Origin: Cytophagaceae bacterium | GTDB taxonomy: Bacteria; Bacteroidota; Bacteroidia; Cytophagales; Cyclobacteriaceae | Length of the DNA stretch: 64,000 bases | Assembly: GCA_006969745.1 (NCBI GenBank) | Contig: CP030886.1 | Coordinates: forward strand, 2,701,234 to 2,765,233 | Reading direction: 5' to 3' | Shown: piece after piece, positions 1-8,399 of the stretch | Numbering within the stretch: the stretch's first letter is position 1 | Layout: the number at the start of each line of letters is the position of its first letter | Made by a program: the position numbers and the translations under genes | The notes under the pieces: generated by a model | What the model was told of the DNA's origin: nothing | Databases searched by the model: none | Seen by the model: only the letters and a program-made list of their open reading frames with translations

Positions 1-903
1 ACTGTCTCCATCTACATCCATTACCGCAACCAGCCTTGATGTTTGATAGCTTGCATCGGAGCCTTTTAGCGCCGTGGTATCTGTAAAGTTGAATCCTACA
101 TTTTCGAATAGCGTGACATAATTGTTATATGGTGATACTGTCTGACCTGTTTCGCCAATGATGTCTAAGTCACCATCTCCATCAATATCTACTGCGCTCA
201 AGATGTCATTATCAAGGTCCACTGATGGAAATGTAGCAGCCTGAGATGTAAAACTTCCTGTTCCATCATTAACCCACACCTGAGAAGTGAACGCACCGTA
301 GGTTCCATTCTCCATGAAAAGGTCTAGATCACCATCCCCGTCAAAGTCGGCAAGTATGGTATTATTAACAACTTGCAATGGGGCATTGGTCAAGGAACTA
401 ACACTAAAGCTGAATGAACCGTCATTTCTAAGAATAAGGGGGCTGTCAATATACGGCACATAGATGGCGTCAATATCACCATCTCCATCAATATCTCCGG
501 TATGAACAGTGTTGAAAAGAGGTGCACCCAAACTAACTTTAGGATCAAAAAATATACTTTGTGCCAACGGTTGAATATCTGCATTGATAACCTTGGCTTG
601 ATTAGCTAATCGCGATCTGAAATCTTTTTTAGTTTCTTGCTGTGCATTGGCCGAAACCACAACTCCCATTGCCAGAGCAACAGCCCAATGCTTATAACTA
701 AGCCTTGGTTTAAATCCAGCTTTCTCACCTAGATCAGCAATTCGCTTTTCAATATTTTTCAGTTTTTCTACAGCATCCTTTCTTTTACGATAGTGCTGCT
801 TTTGAAATTCACCATCTTTCACATTTTTGTGAAATCTTGACGCAAGCTTGGAGTGCTTGTTTTTTAATCGACTAAGGAGCGACTGATATAATGAATGTTT
901 CAT
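1..903 (-). CDS. FG-GAP/VCBS repeat surface protein (partial, C-terminus outside window)
   Basis: An open frame runs from an ATG at 903 to the window edge without a stop, giving the first 301 residues. A lysine-rich N-terminal segment is followed by a hydrophobic stretch (about residues 65-80, ending in a signal-peptidase-like ANA-Q), then repeated acidic calcium-binding loops of the type GDIDGDGDID, DFDGDGDLD and DIDGDGDLD. Such loops mark FG-GAP/VCBS integrin-like beta-propeller repeats, which in Bacteroidota are found in large exported surface proteins. Its start codon overlaps the stop of the upstream gene (ATGA at 900-903), so the two are probably translationally coupled. The long charged region before the hydrophobic segment is unusual for a signal peptide and may be an uncleaved anchor. 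Confidence 0.8.
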   Translation of the reverse strand, partial: MKHSLYQSLLSRLKNKHSKLASRFHKNVKDGEFQKQHYRKRKDAVEKLKNIEKRIADLGEKAGFKPRLSYKHWAVALAMGVVVSANAQQETKKDFRSRLANQAKVINADIQPLAQSIFFDPKVSLGAPLFNTVHTGDIDGDGDIDAIYVPYIDSPLILRNDGSFSFSVSSLTNAPLQVVNNTILADFDGDGDLDLFMENGTYGAFTSQVWVNDGTGSFTSQAATFPSVDLDNDILSAVDIDGDGDLDIIGETGQTVSPYNNYVTLFENVGFNFTDTTALKGSDASYQTSRLVAVMDVDGDS

Positions 904-1997
904 GGCGTGGTAGTGGCTGTTTCTGGTTGTGTTTCTTTTTCAGGGTTGTTCCAAAATACCTCGTCTTGTGTTACCACAGAGGTTCGGTGCATTCCTTTTT
1001 CCAGGTTTAGAATGTTTGGCCTAAGATTCCCTTCAAGAATGACCAAATCATATAATTCTTCAACACTTGTCTGATAATTGATGTAACCACAAGGTTGACC
1101 TGTTGGCATATAAATAACTGTGATTCCGCAGTTTACGGATCGTTTTGCTACCGGAGCTTCTTTAAAGAGAGAACTGTTTAGTCTCAATTTTGAAGTAGCT
1201 ATGAATAAATAATCTCCTACCCGATCCATTCCTCTTACAAATCCATTCAGCTGGCTTATGATGTCGTACGTGCCGGACTGAATATTTACCTTAACTAATT
1301 CGCCTGTTGCGGAAAGGAGCATGAAGAGTTCGTTTCCATAAATGCGGGGAGTATGCGGTACGGGTAATTCAGATAGAATAATTTCATTTGATTCAATGTC
1401 AATTAAAACTCCTCCATTTAGCATACCTTCCTTCCAGGATCTATGAGAATTCCCCTGGCCAAGGGCAGTGATGTATTTAGGTTTGCCTGTGGTGGGTTCA
1501 ATTGCCAGTCCATTTAGATGACATCTATCTTCGGGTTTTAATTCTGTAATGAATGATGGCTGCCATACAGATTTGAAGCTGAAGTCTTCGTCGATTTTAC
1601 AAAGTGAAGAAAACATGGTGTTGACACCCAATAGGCCTTGATCAGTGAACTGAATGTCGTGCATATCGAGTGGGCCCGTGTAGTAGCTGGCTCTTGGAAT
1701 GTACAAGCTATCGTACACACCCGGATTGGGGGCATAATTGGCAGCAAGACCTGGAGCATTGGATGTTATAACTACCGAGTCATTGGTAGCTATTGCCCAT
1801 TTATTGCCTTTCTTGGCCATTCCCATAGGTTTTGGAAAAGTTCTTGGAAGCTGAATCAGCTGGTTTTCATCTTGAGCTGAAAAAATGACAACCTTGCCTG
1901 TCTGGTAAGTGCTGATTGCAATGGAGCAGTTTAACCCTTGCAAAAGTTCAGGAATATTGGGCGTATACGTGTAACTAAATGGTGGTGCTGGTGGCAT
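900..1997 (-). CDS. TIGR03032-family (DUF4915-like) protein
   Basis: 365 residues without a signal peptide. The sequence has the features I associate with TIGR03032: an N-terminal region on a gene-regulated sugar-hydrolase-like propeller fold, the block GPLDMHDIQFTDQGLLGVNTMFS, a CHLNGLAI block and a C-terminal CGYINYQTSVEELYDL segment. The molecular function of the family is not established. The stop overlaps the start of the downstream FG-GAP gene by four bases, which suggests that the two products are made together. The start ATG is preceded by an A/T-rich region without a Shine-Dalgarno sequence, typical of Bacteroidota. Confidence 0.8.
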   Translation of the reverse strand: MPPAPPFSYTYTPNIPELLQGLNCSIAISTYQTGKVVIFSAQDENQLIQLPRTFPKPMGMAKKGNKWAIATNDSVVITSNAPGLAANYAPNPGVYDSLYIPRASYYTGPLDMHDIQFTDQGLLGVNTMFSSLCKIDEDFSFKSVWQPSFITELKPEDRCHLNGLAIEPTTGKPKYITALGQGNSHRSWKEGMLNGGVLIDIESNEIILSELPVPHTPRIYGNELFMLLSATGELVKVNIQSGTYDIISQLNGFVRGMDRVGDYLFIATSKLRLNSSLFKEAPVAKRSVNCGITVIYMPTGQPCGYINYQTSVEELYDLVILEGNLRPNILNLEKGMHRTSVVTQDEVFWNNPEKETQPETATTTP

Positions 1998-2076
1998 AAA
2001 GTGGTAGTGTAACTAATACAAGTTAAAAAAACTTGAGTAAATGTCACAGATAGCTTTAACGATATTTAAAATACAT

Positions 2077-2108
2077 AAAAAAAAGCCTATCAATTTTTTG
2101 ATAGGCTT
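2077..2108 (-). terminator. Rho-independent terminator of the T9SS cargo gene
   Basis: Perfect 11-bp stem, AAGCCTATCAA at 2083-2093 and its complement at 2098-2108 with a TTTT loop. The run of A before it becomes a U tract on the minus strand. It lies 20 bases after the stop of the gene ending at 2130. Confidence 0.85.
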
Positions 2109-2129
2109 AATAATGTCAAAGACAAATTT

Positions 2130-3311
2130 CTATTGTTTAATGACTCTAAATGTTAAAGCTGTTCGGCTTTTATCAGTGTCTGTAAATCTCAATAAATATT
2201 GGCCATTTTGGTATTCTTTTATATCTACTTGAATACTCCCATTTTTACTCTTCTTGATTTCTCGCGAGAGGATTGTTTTACCATTCATATCAATCAATTC
2301 CATAGTCATTTTTTCAGAAATGATTTTGTCATAATCAATATGTATTGCATCCACAGTTGGGTTTGGATAGATATTAAACTCTGTGAAGAATTCACTGGTT
2401 ATTCCAAGGATGAGCTCGACCGTAATTCCTGTTTCTGTCACTAAAGCGGCGAGCACGAAGGAATTATCAGAAACTCCGGCCGCACCCACATCAAATTCGA
2501 CAAATGAAGACTCGTCCAGTGGGATACCGGGATATTCAACAAAGAATCGATAAGTACCTTCTGGCAGGAATCCATATTCAAATTCGCCATTATTGTTTGT
2601 CTCTCCATATGAGATGAGTTCAAATTCATCGTTATTCTGATCGGTACGTCCTCCAGAACGTTTTCTTCTCAATCCGCACTTTCGTTTGGCTGCCCTTCTT
2701 CTTGCATTTATTCTGCTGCCGTCATCTTCAAAATCTTCTTCAATGGTTCCGGAAACATTACCATCTCCATCGTTTGGCCCTAGTTCGGGTGGGACTACCG
2801 TCATCACAATTCCTGTAGCAGTGTCTCCTTCCAATTCAAGAACATCTGCTTCTTCCCATTGAAACGCATCGCCATAATAAGTTGCCACATACTTATCCGG
2901 GTCCGAATCTACATTGATAAGGTAATCACCGACAAAGACAGGATTAAATGAAAAATCGCCACTATTGCTGCTTAAAACATCTAATGTGTCATACCGACCA
3001 CTATTTTTTATCCTAAGAAGGACATTACTGGTACTCTCTGATATCACACTACCTCCGGATCGGGCTTGAACCGTGATTGTGCCGCTTTCCATATTAAAAG
3101 CTGCAAAACCCAGGTAGAATCCAAAGTTTTCACTTTTGGGTATGCCTCCAAATTGAGAGGTTGTTATTTCAGAAGAATAACTTCCGCCTGTAATGGTTCC
3201 ACCTCCATAGTTTGTAGCATATCCCTGATTTGATAATTGAGGATAAGCCAGAATACTTGCCGACAGCAATAATGCAAGGGGTATTATTCGAATTGATACT
3301 CGCTGGATCAT
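2130..3311 (-). CDS. Exported protein with type IX secretion C-terminal sorting domain
   Basis: 393 residues. An N-terminal signal peptide (hydrophobic residues about 9-22) leads to a beta-rich body, an acidic DGDGN segment, then a strikingly basic stretch (about 200-222, ten arginines and several lysines), a second beta-sandwich resembling SdrD-B/carboxypeptidase-regulatory-like repeats, and a C-terminal region starting with NIYPNPTVD. The YPNP motif followed by MELIDMNGKTI and a GQYLLRF block is the standard type A sorting signal recognised by the type IX secretion system. The product is therefore expected on the surface or in the medium. The basic stretch could bind nucleic acid or glycan, or be a processing site; this is a guess. 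The start overlaps the stop of the upstream S74 gene by four bases. Confidence 0.85.
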   Translation of the reverse strand: MIQRVSIRIIPLALLLSASILAYPQLSNQGYATNYGGGTITGGSYSSEITTSQFGGIPKSENFGFYLGFAAFNMESGTITVQARSGGSVISESTSNVLLRIKNSGRYDTLDVLSSNSGDFSFNPVFVGDYLINVDSDPDKYVATYYGDAFQWEEADVLELEGDTATGIVMTVVPPELGPNDGDGNVSGTIEEDFEDDGSRINARRRAAKRKCGLRRKRSGGRTDQNNDEFELISYGETNNNGEFEYGFLPEGTYRFFVEYPGIPLDESSFVEFDVGAAGVSDNSFVLAALVTETGITVELILGITSEFFTEFNIYPNPTVDAIHIDYDKIISEKMTMELIDMNGKTILSREIKKSKNGSIQVDIKEYQNGQYLLRFTDTDKSRTALTFRVIKQ

Positions 3312-4795
3312 TTGCTGGCTGCTTTGCTGGTGCCCAACATCTTCATCAGATTATTCATCTGAGATTTCAGGATTTTCACCTCTTCGAGAGAGGCTTTCAA
3401 GTCACTATTCTCCTTTTCTAATCTTTCCACTTTGACATTTAATTCTTTAATTGCCTCGATGAGAACTGCGGTCATCTGTGCATAATTCACCGCTTTCATG
3501 CCTTCGTCATTTGTAATTACAAATTCCGGATAGATCTCTTCTACTTCTTGTGCGATCACACCGATTTGATTTCTCTGGGACTTTGATTCGTCTTTCCATT
3601 GGTATGAAACACCTCTTAGTGCAGATACTTTTTCTAGCGGCTTATTCAAACCTTGTATGTTTTTCTTTAACCTCCGATCTGAGGTTTGAACCATACCATC
3701 AGATGAGGTAAGCGTGTTGCCAAAGACATCACCATTTGCAGAAATGTTGCCATTTTGTCCATCCAAACTGATGGTGTTTAATCCACCACTATCCCTTAGA
3801 TCCATAAAACCTCCACCGGAACCATTGTTTGATGAAATTAGGATGGTTTCATTCACTGTTCCACCGTTAGCAGTATTCATGATCGAAACTCGTCCTGAAG
3901 TTTCTCCCGCCTGATCATCTGCAACTATTTCAACATTTGAGCTCCAGTCTCCAGCACCATTGTCATTTTGGCCGAAGACTTGAACTATACCCAATTCACT
4001 ATTGTCCCACCATTGACCTGATACATATACATTTCGAGAGGTTGGTCCGTTGATGATAACCAGGCCACTTTTACCTGTAGGATCACCTCCGGATTCGTCT
4101 CTATTTGATCCAATTCCTGCAAGGAATGTCCCTTCATTATCGTAGTAGTCTGTACCTCCTCTTCTATATCCGCCTGAGAATGGTGTGCCAAATACATTAT
4201 TCGTGGTTGTGTAATTGTTTATTAATAACTCCTGACCATCGCTTGTTGGATTCATTCCATAAAGATTCATAAAGGAATTTTCACCAGATCCGGTGGTACC
4301 TCCAAAAAATGTAGCTCGATTATAGGAGTCAGATGCATCCGGTGCACTTAGCTGGATGGTTGCACCTTCTGTTCCCGCTTGTATGTAGCCTGCTGGATTA
4401 TCAGATGCATTGTACAATCGGACAGCCCGAGCGTTTATTGAATCGATCTCAACTGGACCTGCAGCCGTATAAGGTAATAGCGGCGAATGCAGTGCAATCG
4501 GACCTAATGCTTCTCCGTTTACTGTGATGTTTAGTGTAACTTCTCTACTATCACCAAACAAGTTTTCGGGAAGAGGAGTGTCAGATCCCAACACTACTGA
4601 ATAGTATCCGTCCACTACAGAAACACCACTCTTGGTTTCCGACCATGCAGGGCTTGAAATGCTAAAGTCAATTGTTGCAGTGCCGTTAAATGGTCGATCA
4701 TTATCGAGCAGCCTTCCTTGAAATGGTATCTGCTGAGCAACCGTAGTGGTTGTTAGGAGAAAAATAAAAGATAGAAGTGTGTAAAATTTCTTCAT
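3308..4795 (-). CDS. Tail fibre domain (S74 endosialidase-chaperone) exported protein
   Basis: 495 residues from the ATG at 4795; a TTG two codons earlier is less likely. A signal peptide ending near VAQQ is followed by a glycine- and asparagine-rich region with GNISANGDVFGN-like repeats, then by a C-terminal domain (about residues 370-470) starting SDRRLKKNIQGL and containing GVIAQEVEEIYPE and VNYAQMTAVLIEAIKEL. This is the intramolecular chaperone/peptidase S74 domain, which in phage tail spikes trimerises and cleaves itself off. In Bacteroidota it is common in exported proteins. The extreme C-terminus is a leucine-heptad coiled coil, consistent with trimer formation. Overlap with the downstream T9SS cargo gene indicates an operon. 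Confidence 0.85.
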   Translation of the reverse strand: MKKFYTLLSFIFLLTTTTVAQQIPFQGRLLDNDRPFNGTATIDFSISSPAWSETKSGVSVVDGYYSVVLGSDTPLPENLFGDSREVTLNITVNGEALGPIALHSPLLPYTAAGPVEIDSINARAVRLYNASDNPAGYIQAGTEGATIQLSAPDASDSYNRATFFGGTTGSGENSFMNLYGMNPTSDGQELLINNYTTTNNVFGTPFSGGYRRGGTDYYDNEGTFLAGIGSNRDESGGDPTGKSGLVIINGPTSRNVYVSGQWWDNSELGIVQVFGQNDNGAGDWSSNVEIVADDQAGETSGRVSIMNTANGGTVNETILISSNNGSGGGFMDLRDSGGLNTISLDGQNGNISANGDVFGNTLTSSDGMVQTSDRRLKKNIQGLNKPLEKVSALRGVSYQWKDESKSQRNQIGVIAQEVEEIYPEFVITNDEGMKAVNYAQMTAVLIEAIKELNVKVERLEKENSDLKASLEEVKILKSQMNNLMKMLGTSKAASK

Positions 4796-4830
4796 TGTCA
4801 ATAGGTTTTGAATAATGTTAAATCAACACA

Positions 4831-4860
4831 CAACATACTATTTGATGTGAATTTGTTCAA
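4831..4860 (-). promoter_or_regulatory. Possible Bacteroidota-type promoter for the S74-domain operon
   Basis: On the minus strand TTGAAC (4855-4860) lies about 17-20 bases before TATGTTG (4831-4837), resembling the -33 TTTG and -7 TAnnTTTG elements of Bacteroidota sigma factor. It is about 36 bases upstream of the ATG at 4795. The match is imperfect. Confidence 0.3.
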
Positions 4861-5033
4861 TACCTCTTTCGGGGTATTTTATCAAATGATAACAATAGCA
4901 TGGAATTTTAGGTGTCAGTGCGGTGTCTGAGAATTGGTACCTTCAGGGAAGTTAACCATGATAAAAAGTGAGAACCGGTAGTAAATGCACCACTATGATC
5001 TGTGTAATTTGAGTGTTTGGTGGGGTGAGATAC

Positions 5034-5067
5034 AAAAAAAGCTTCGATCATTTTGACCGAAGCTTTT
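5034..5067 (-). terminator. Rho-independent terminator after the DUF2795 gene
   Basis: AAAAGCTTCG at 5037-5046 pairs with CGAAGCTTTT at 5058-5067, with a short inner TCA/TGA extension. The A run at 5034-5040 gives the minus-strand U tract. It lies 27 bases after the stop at 5094. The stretch 4861-5033 between this and the previous operon shows no further feature. Confidence 0.8.
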
Positions 5068-5093
5068 GTGCTTTTCGAGGTTTATGAATTTTT

Positions 5094-5315
5094 CTAGTAT
5101 TCATCCTCATTAAAGAAGAAGTCTTCTTTAGTGGGGTAGTCTGGCCAAATTTCTTCAATATTTTCAAATGGCTGTCCGTCATCTTCCAGTTCCTGCAAGT
5201 TTTCTACTACCTCCAGGGGAGCTCCTGATCGGATAGAATAATCTATCAATTCATCTTTGGTGGCGGGCCAAGGTGCGTCTTCTAAGTAAGATGCAAGTTC
5301 AAGTGTCCAATACAT
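5094..5315 (-). CDS. DUF2795 family small protein
   Basis: 73 residues with the family pattern: an N-terminal TLELASYLEDAPWPATKDELIDYSIRSGAP block, then VVENLQELEDDGQPFENIEEIWPDYPT. Close homologues of this size are widespread and highly conserved in Bacteroidota and contain one DUF2795 helical domain; the function is unknown. The protein is very acidic (strongly so at the C-terminus) and has no signal peptide. It is a single-gene transcription unit, flanked by its own terminator. Confidence 0.85.
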   Translation of the reverse strand: MYWTLELASYLEDAPWPATKDELIDYSIRSGAPLEVVENLQELEDDGQPFENIEEIWPDYPTKEDFFFNEDEY

Positions 5316-5458
5316 ATTCTAGCCTCAGTTTATAAGTCCTGCTTTAATAATGCGCGCAAATATATATTATTATAATTTATGCGCAGTAAATCAATTTTTT
5401 CCTTTAATGAAAGGTAATTTTCTTACACTAAAACGCAAGAAAAAGTTGCTTTAATTTT

Positions 5459-6658
5459 TTAAAATTCACCAGAATCCACCCATTCCAGCAATTTTGACTT
5501 AATATCTATCTTTCGCTTTTGGCCTTTAATCTTACTTTCAACCAACTTGTTCATTTTTCCATCTGATGATGTGAAATTGGTGGAATTCTCTTCATAAGTC
5601 TTCAAGTCCTCTTCATCTCGTGAAATCAGGTCTTTAATAATGCCGATTTTGATGCTTTTTTTCTTTTCAGCTTCTAGTTTTTCAAAATCAGGAAACCGCT
5701 TATTGGCAAGCTTAGTGATAAATTCTTTCTCGTTTATAAGTTGAATAAGTTCGAGGCACTTGAATTTATCGGGATTCTTAGCTCGGTCCCTAAATAGTTC
5801 TTTCTTCGTTTTTCCGAGTTCCTCTTGATTGTATGGTTCTTTACCATTCTTGATTGCATCCAACTTGGCCAGCAGTGCTGAATAATCTTTTGGTGGCTCA
5901 TACCTTTTACCTTTGAGAAGCTGGTTGAATTCATTATTGAGCGGTTGATAAAACTCAGCGGGTATACCACCTATTTCTTTCCATTTTTCCTTCAGTTCTT
6001 TCACTTTCGTAAAACGCTCTTTACCATGTATATCGGCAAGTTTTTTCGCTTCTTCGATCAATTCCTGGTATTGTCTTTTTCGGTGATCGGTGAGCTTGAT
6101 TTTATCTTCGAAAAACTGTTTTTTACGGTCGAAAAAATCCTGGACTATTTTCCAAAATGCCTCTTCCAGTTCCTCATTCTGATCTTCTTCTGCACTCCCT
6201 GTTTTGATCCATCGCGTCTTTACATCATTTATTAGTTCCGTCGCTTCTTTCCAGTTAATAACCTCAACTGCCTCTTTCACTTCAGCTAACAGAGCATTTT
6301 TTATTTCTGTATTTCTAACCCTGTTTTTTTGGATGATATCCCTTACTAAAGATTCATATTTTACAATCTGATCGTGGAGTGCCTGATAGTCTCCCAGACC
6401 ATCATGCTGTGGTAAATGTTCTCTTAAATGAACCAGTTTCATCAAGAAAGAACCTTTGTTCTCTGTCGAATCGATCTTTTCGGTTACTTCATTGATTTTC
6501 TTTTCTAAGTCCGAAAAACGCTCTTGAAAAAATTCTGTAGACTTTTCAACGTTATCATCACGCACTTCTCCAATTTCCCTTTCAGGGTTATCGGCCCAAC
6601 CATTTTGAAAAACTTTGCTGTCTTTTATAAATCCAAAGGGTACCTGTATGCTGTCCAA
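5459..6658 (-). CDS. DUF349 domain-containing protein
   Basis: 399 residues, almost entirely alpha-helical and lysine/glutamate rich. Several DUF349-type three-helix units are visible, for example FFEDKIKLTDHRKRQYQELI and FTKVKELKEKWKEIGGIPAEFYQPL, with the recurring LxxxWKEIGxIP signature. No signal peptide or membrane segment is present, so it is cytoplasmic. DUF349 proteins are conserved in Bacteroidota, with unknown molecular role. It diverges from ettA with about 54 bases between the two starts, so a shared bidirectional promoter region is likely. Confidence 0.85.
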   Translation of the reverse strand: MDSIQVPFGFIKDSKVFQNGWADNPEREIGEVRDDNVEKSTEFFQERFSDLEKKINEVTEKIDSTENKGSFLMKLVHLREHLPQHDGLGDYQALHDQIVKYESLVRDIIQKNRVRNTEIKNALLAEVKEAVEVINWKEATELINDVKTRWIKTGSAEEDQNEELEEAFWKIVQDFFDRKKQFFEDKIKLTDHRKRQYQELIEEAKKLADIHGKERFTKVKELKEKWKEIGGIPAEFYQPLNNEFNQLLKGKRYEPPKDYSALLAKLDAIKNGKEPYNQEELGKTKKELFRDRAKNPDKFKCLELIQLINEKEFITKLANKRFPDFEKLEAEKKKSIKIGIIKDLISRDEEDLKTYEENSTNFTSSDGKMNKLVESKIKGQKRKIDIKSKLLEWVDSGEF

Positions 6659-6712
6659 GGTGAGTGTAATTCTTAAATGCGTAGTATCTTAGATTTCTAA
6701 TCAAACTTAAGC

Positions 6713-8392
6713 ATGTCAGACGAAAAGATCATCTTCTCCATGTCGGGGGTAAACAAGATTCACCCACCGCAAAAACAAGTACTTAAGAATATTTATCTGT
6801 CATTTTTTTATGGTGCGAAAATAGGCGTATTAGGTCTCAATGGAGCCGGTAAGTCCTCTTTGCTTCGCATTATTGCAGGAAAAGATACAGATTATCAGGG
6901 TGAGGTTGTCTTTTCTCCCGGATTTTCTGTTGGGATGCTGGAACAGGAACCCGAACTAGATCCGGAAAAAACCGTAATCGAAATAGTCAGAGAGGGTGTA
7001 AAAGAAATCAATGATCTGCTGAAGGAATATGAGGAGGTTAATGCAAAATTTACCGAACCTGAAATTTTAGAGGACCCGGATAAGATGAACAAGCTCATAG
7101 AAAAGCAAGGCGAGATTCAGGAAAAACTTGATGCGACCGGAGCATGGGAGATAGATCATAAACTGGAACGCGCAATGGATGCACTCCGAACGCCTCCGGA
7201 GGATGCTTTAATAAAAAACCTATCAGGTGGTGAAAAGAGACGGGTGGCACTTTGTCGTTTGCTACTTGAACAGCCTGACGTGTTGCTATTGGATGAGCCT
7301 ACCAACCATTTGGATGCTGAGTCAGTACTTTGGCTGGAACAACATTTACAGCAGTACGAAGGAACCGTAATCGCTGTGACTCACGATAGATACTTTCTTG
7401 ATAATGTTGCCGGCTGGATCTTGGAGCTTGATAGAGGAGAAGGTATACCGTGGAAGGGAAATTACAGCAGTTGGCTGGAGCAAAAAGAAAAGAGGCTGGC
7501 AAAAGAAGATAAGCAGGAGTCAAAAAGACAAAAAACTTTACAACGTGAACTCGAATGGGTGCGAATGAGCCCGAAAGGTCGTCAAGCAAAAGCGAAAGCT
7601 CGTTTGAGTGCATATGACAAACTTTTAGGCGAAGAAGCCAAGGAAAAAGAAAAGCACCTGGAACTCTATATACCTCCGGGCCCAAGGTTAGGTGCAAAAG
7701 TCATAGAAGCAAATGGTGTTGCGAAAGGATACGGTGATAAACTGTTGTATGAGGATCTTTCATTTAGTCTTCCACAAGGTGGGATTGTCGGAGTGATTGG
7801 ACCAAATGGTGCTGGTAAGTCAACACTTTTCAAGATGATTACGGGAAATGAAACTCCGGATAAGGGAAGTTTTGAAGTGGGGGAGACAGTAGTAATGAGC
7901 TATGTGGATCAAGAGCATGATCAGCTAGATCCTAATAAAACCGTATTTGAGGTAATCTCAGAAGGAAACGAAATCATCGATCTTGGAGGGCGTGAAATGA
8001 ATGCAAGAGCATACGTCAGCAAATTCAATTTCTCAGGGAATGATCAGGGGAAGAAGGTAGGTATGCTATCGGGAGGAGAAAGAAACAGAGTCCATTTAGC
8101 ACTGACACTTAAGAGAGGAGCAAACCTTATCCTCTTGGATGAGCCTACAAATGACCTGGATGTTAATACCTTGAGAGCGCTGGAGGAGGCCTTGGAAAAT
8201 TTTGGAGGGTGTGCCGTTGTAATCAGTCACGACAGGTGGTTTCTCGATCGCATCTCAACGCATATATTAGCCTTTGAAGGAGATTCTCAAGCCTACTGGT
8301 TTGAAGGCAACTTCACGGAATATGAAGAAAACAGAAAGAAGCGCCTTGGTGACGAAGAACCAAAGCGGATCAAATACAAAAAACTAATGTAA
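6713..8392 (+). CDS. ettA: Energy-dependent translational throttle protein EttA (ABC-F ATPase)
   Basis: 559 residues, the usual EttA length. Two ABC ATPase domains are present: Walker A GLNGAGKSS (about 41-49) with signature LSGGEKRR and Walker B LLLDEPTNHLD, then Walker A GPNGAGKST (about 362-370) with LSGGERNR and LILLDEPTNDLD. Between them lies the P-site tRNA interaction motif region with ELEWVRMSPKGRQAKAKARL, and the first domain carries the helical arm insertion. EttA binds the ribosomal E site and gates the first peptide-bond steps according to the ADP/ATP ratio. There is no membrane domain. The amidohydrolase starts 8 bases after the stop and may be cotranscribed. Confidence 0.95.
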   Translation: MSDEKIIFSMSGVNKIHPPQKQVLKNIYLSFFYGAKIGVLGLNGAGKSSLLRIIAGKDTDYQGEVVFSPGFSVGMLEQEPELDPEKTVIEIVREGVKEINDLLKEYEEVNAKFTEPEILEDPDKMNKLIEKQGEIQEKLDATGAWEIDHKLERAMDALRTPPEDALIKNLSGGEKRRVALCRLLLEQPDVLLLDEPTNHLDAESVLWLEQHLQQYEGTVIAVTHDRYFLDNVAGWILELDRGEGIPWKGNYSSWLEQKEKRLAKEDKQESKRQKTLQRELEWVRMSPKGRQAKAKARLSAYDKLLGEEAKEKEKHLELYIPPGPRLGAKVIEANGVAKGYGDKLLYEDLSFSLPQGGIVGVIGPNGAGKSTLFKMITGNETPDKGSFEVGETVVMSYVDQEHDQLDPNKTVFEVISEGNEIIDLGGREMNARAYVSKFNFSGNDQGKKVGMLSGGERNRVHLALTLKRGANLILLDEPTNDLDVNTLRALEEALENFGGCAVVISHDRWFLDRISTHILAFEGDSQAYWFEGNFTEYEENRKKRLGDEEPKRIKYKKLM

Positions 8393-8399
8393 TTGAAAT

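Noticed and set aside
7299..7697. 132-codon open frame opposite ettA
   Set aside because: It lies entirely inside the strongly conserved ABC-F gene on the other strand and has no independent coding character.
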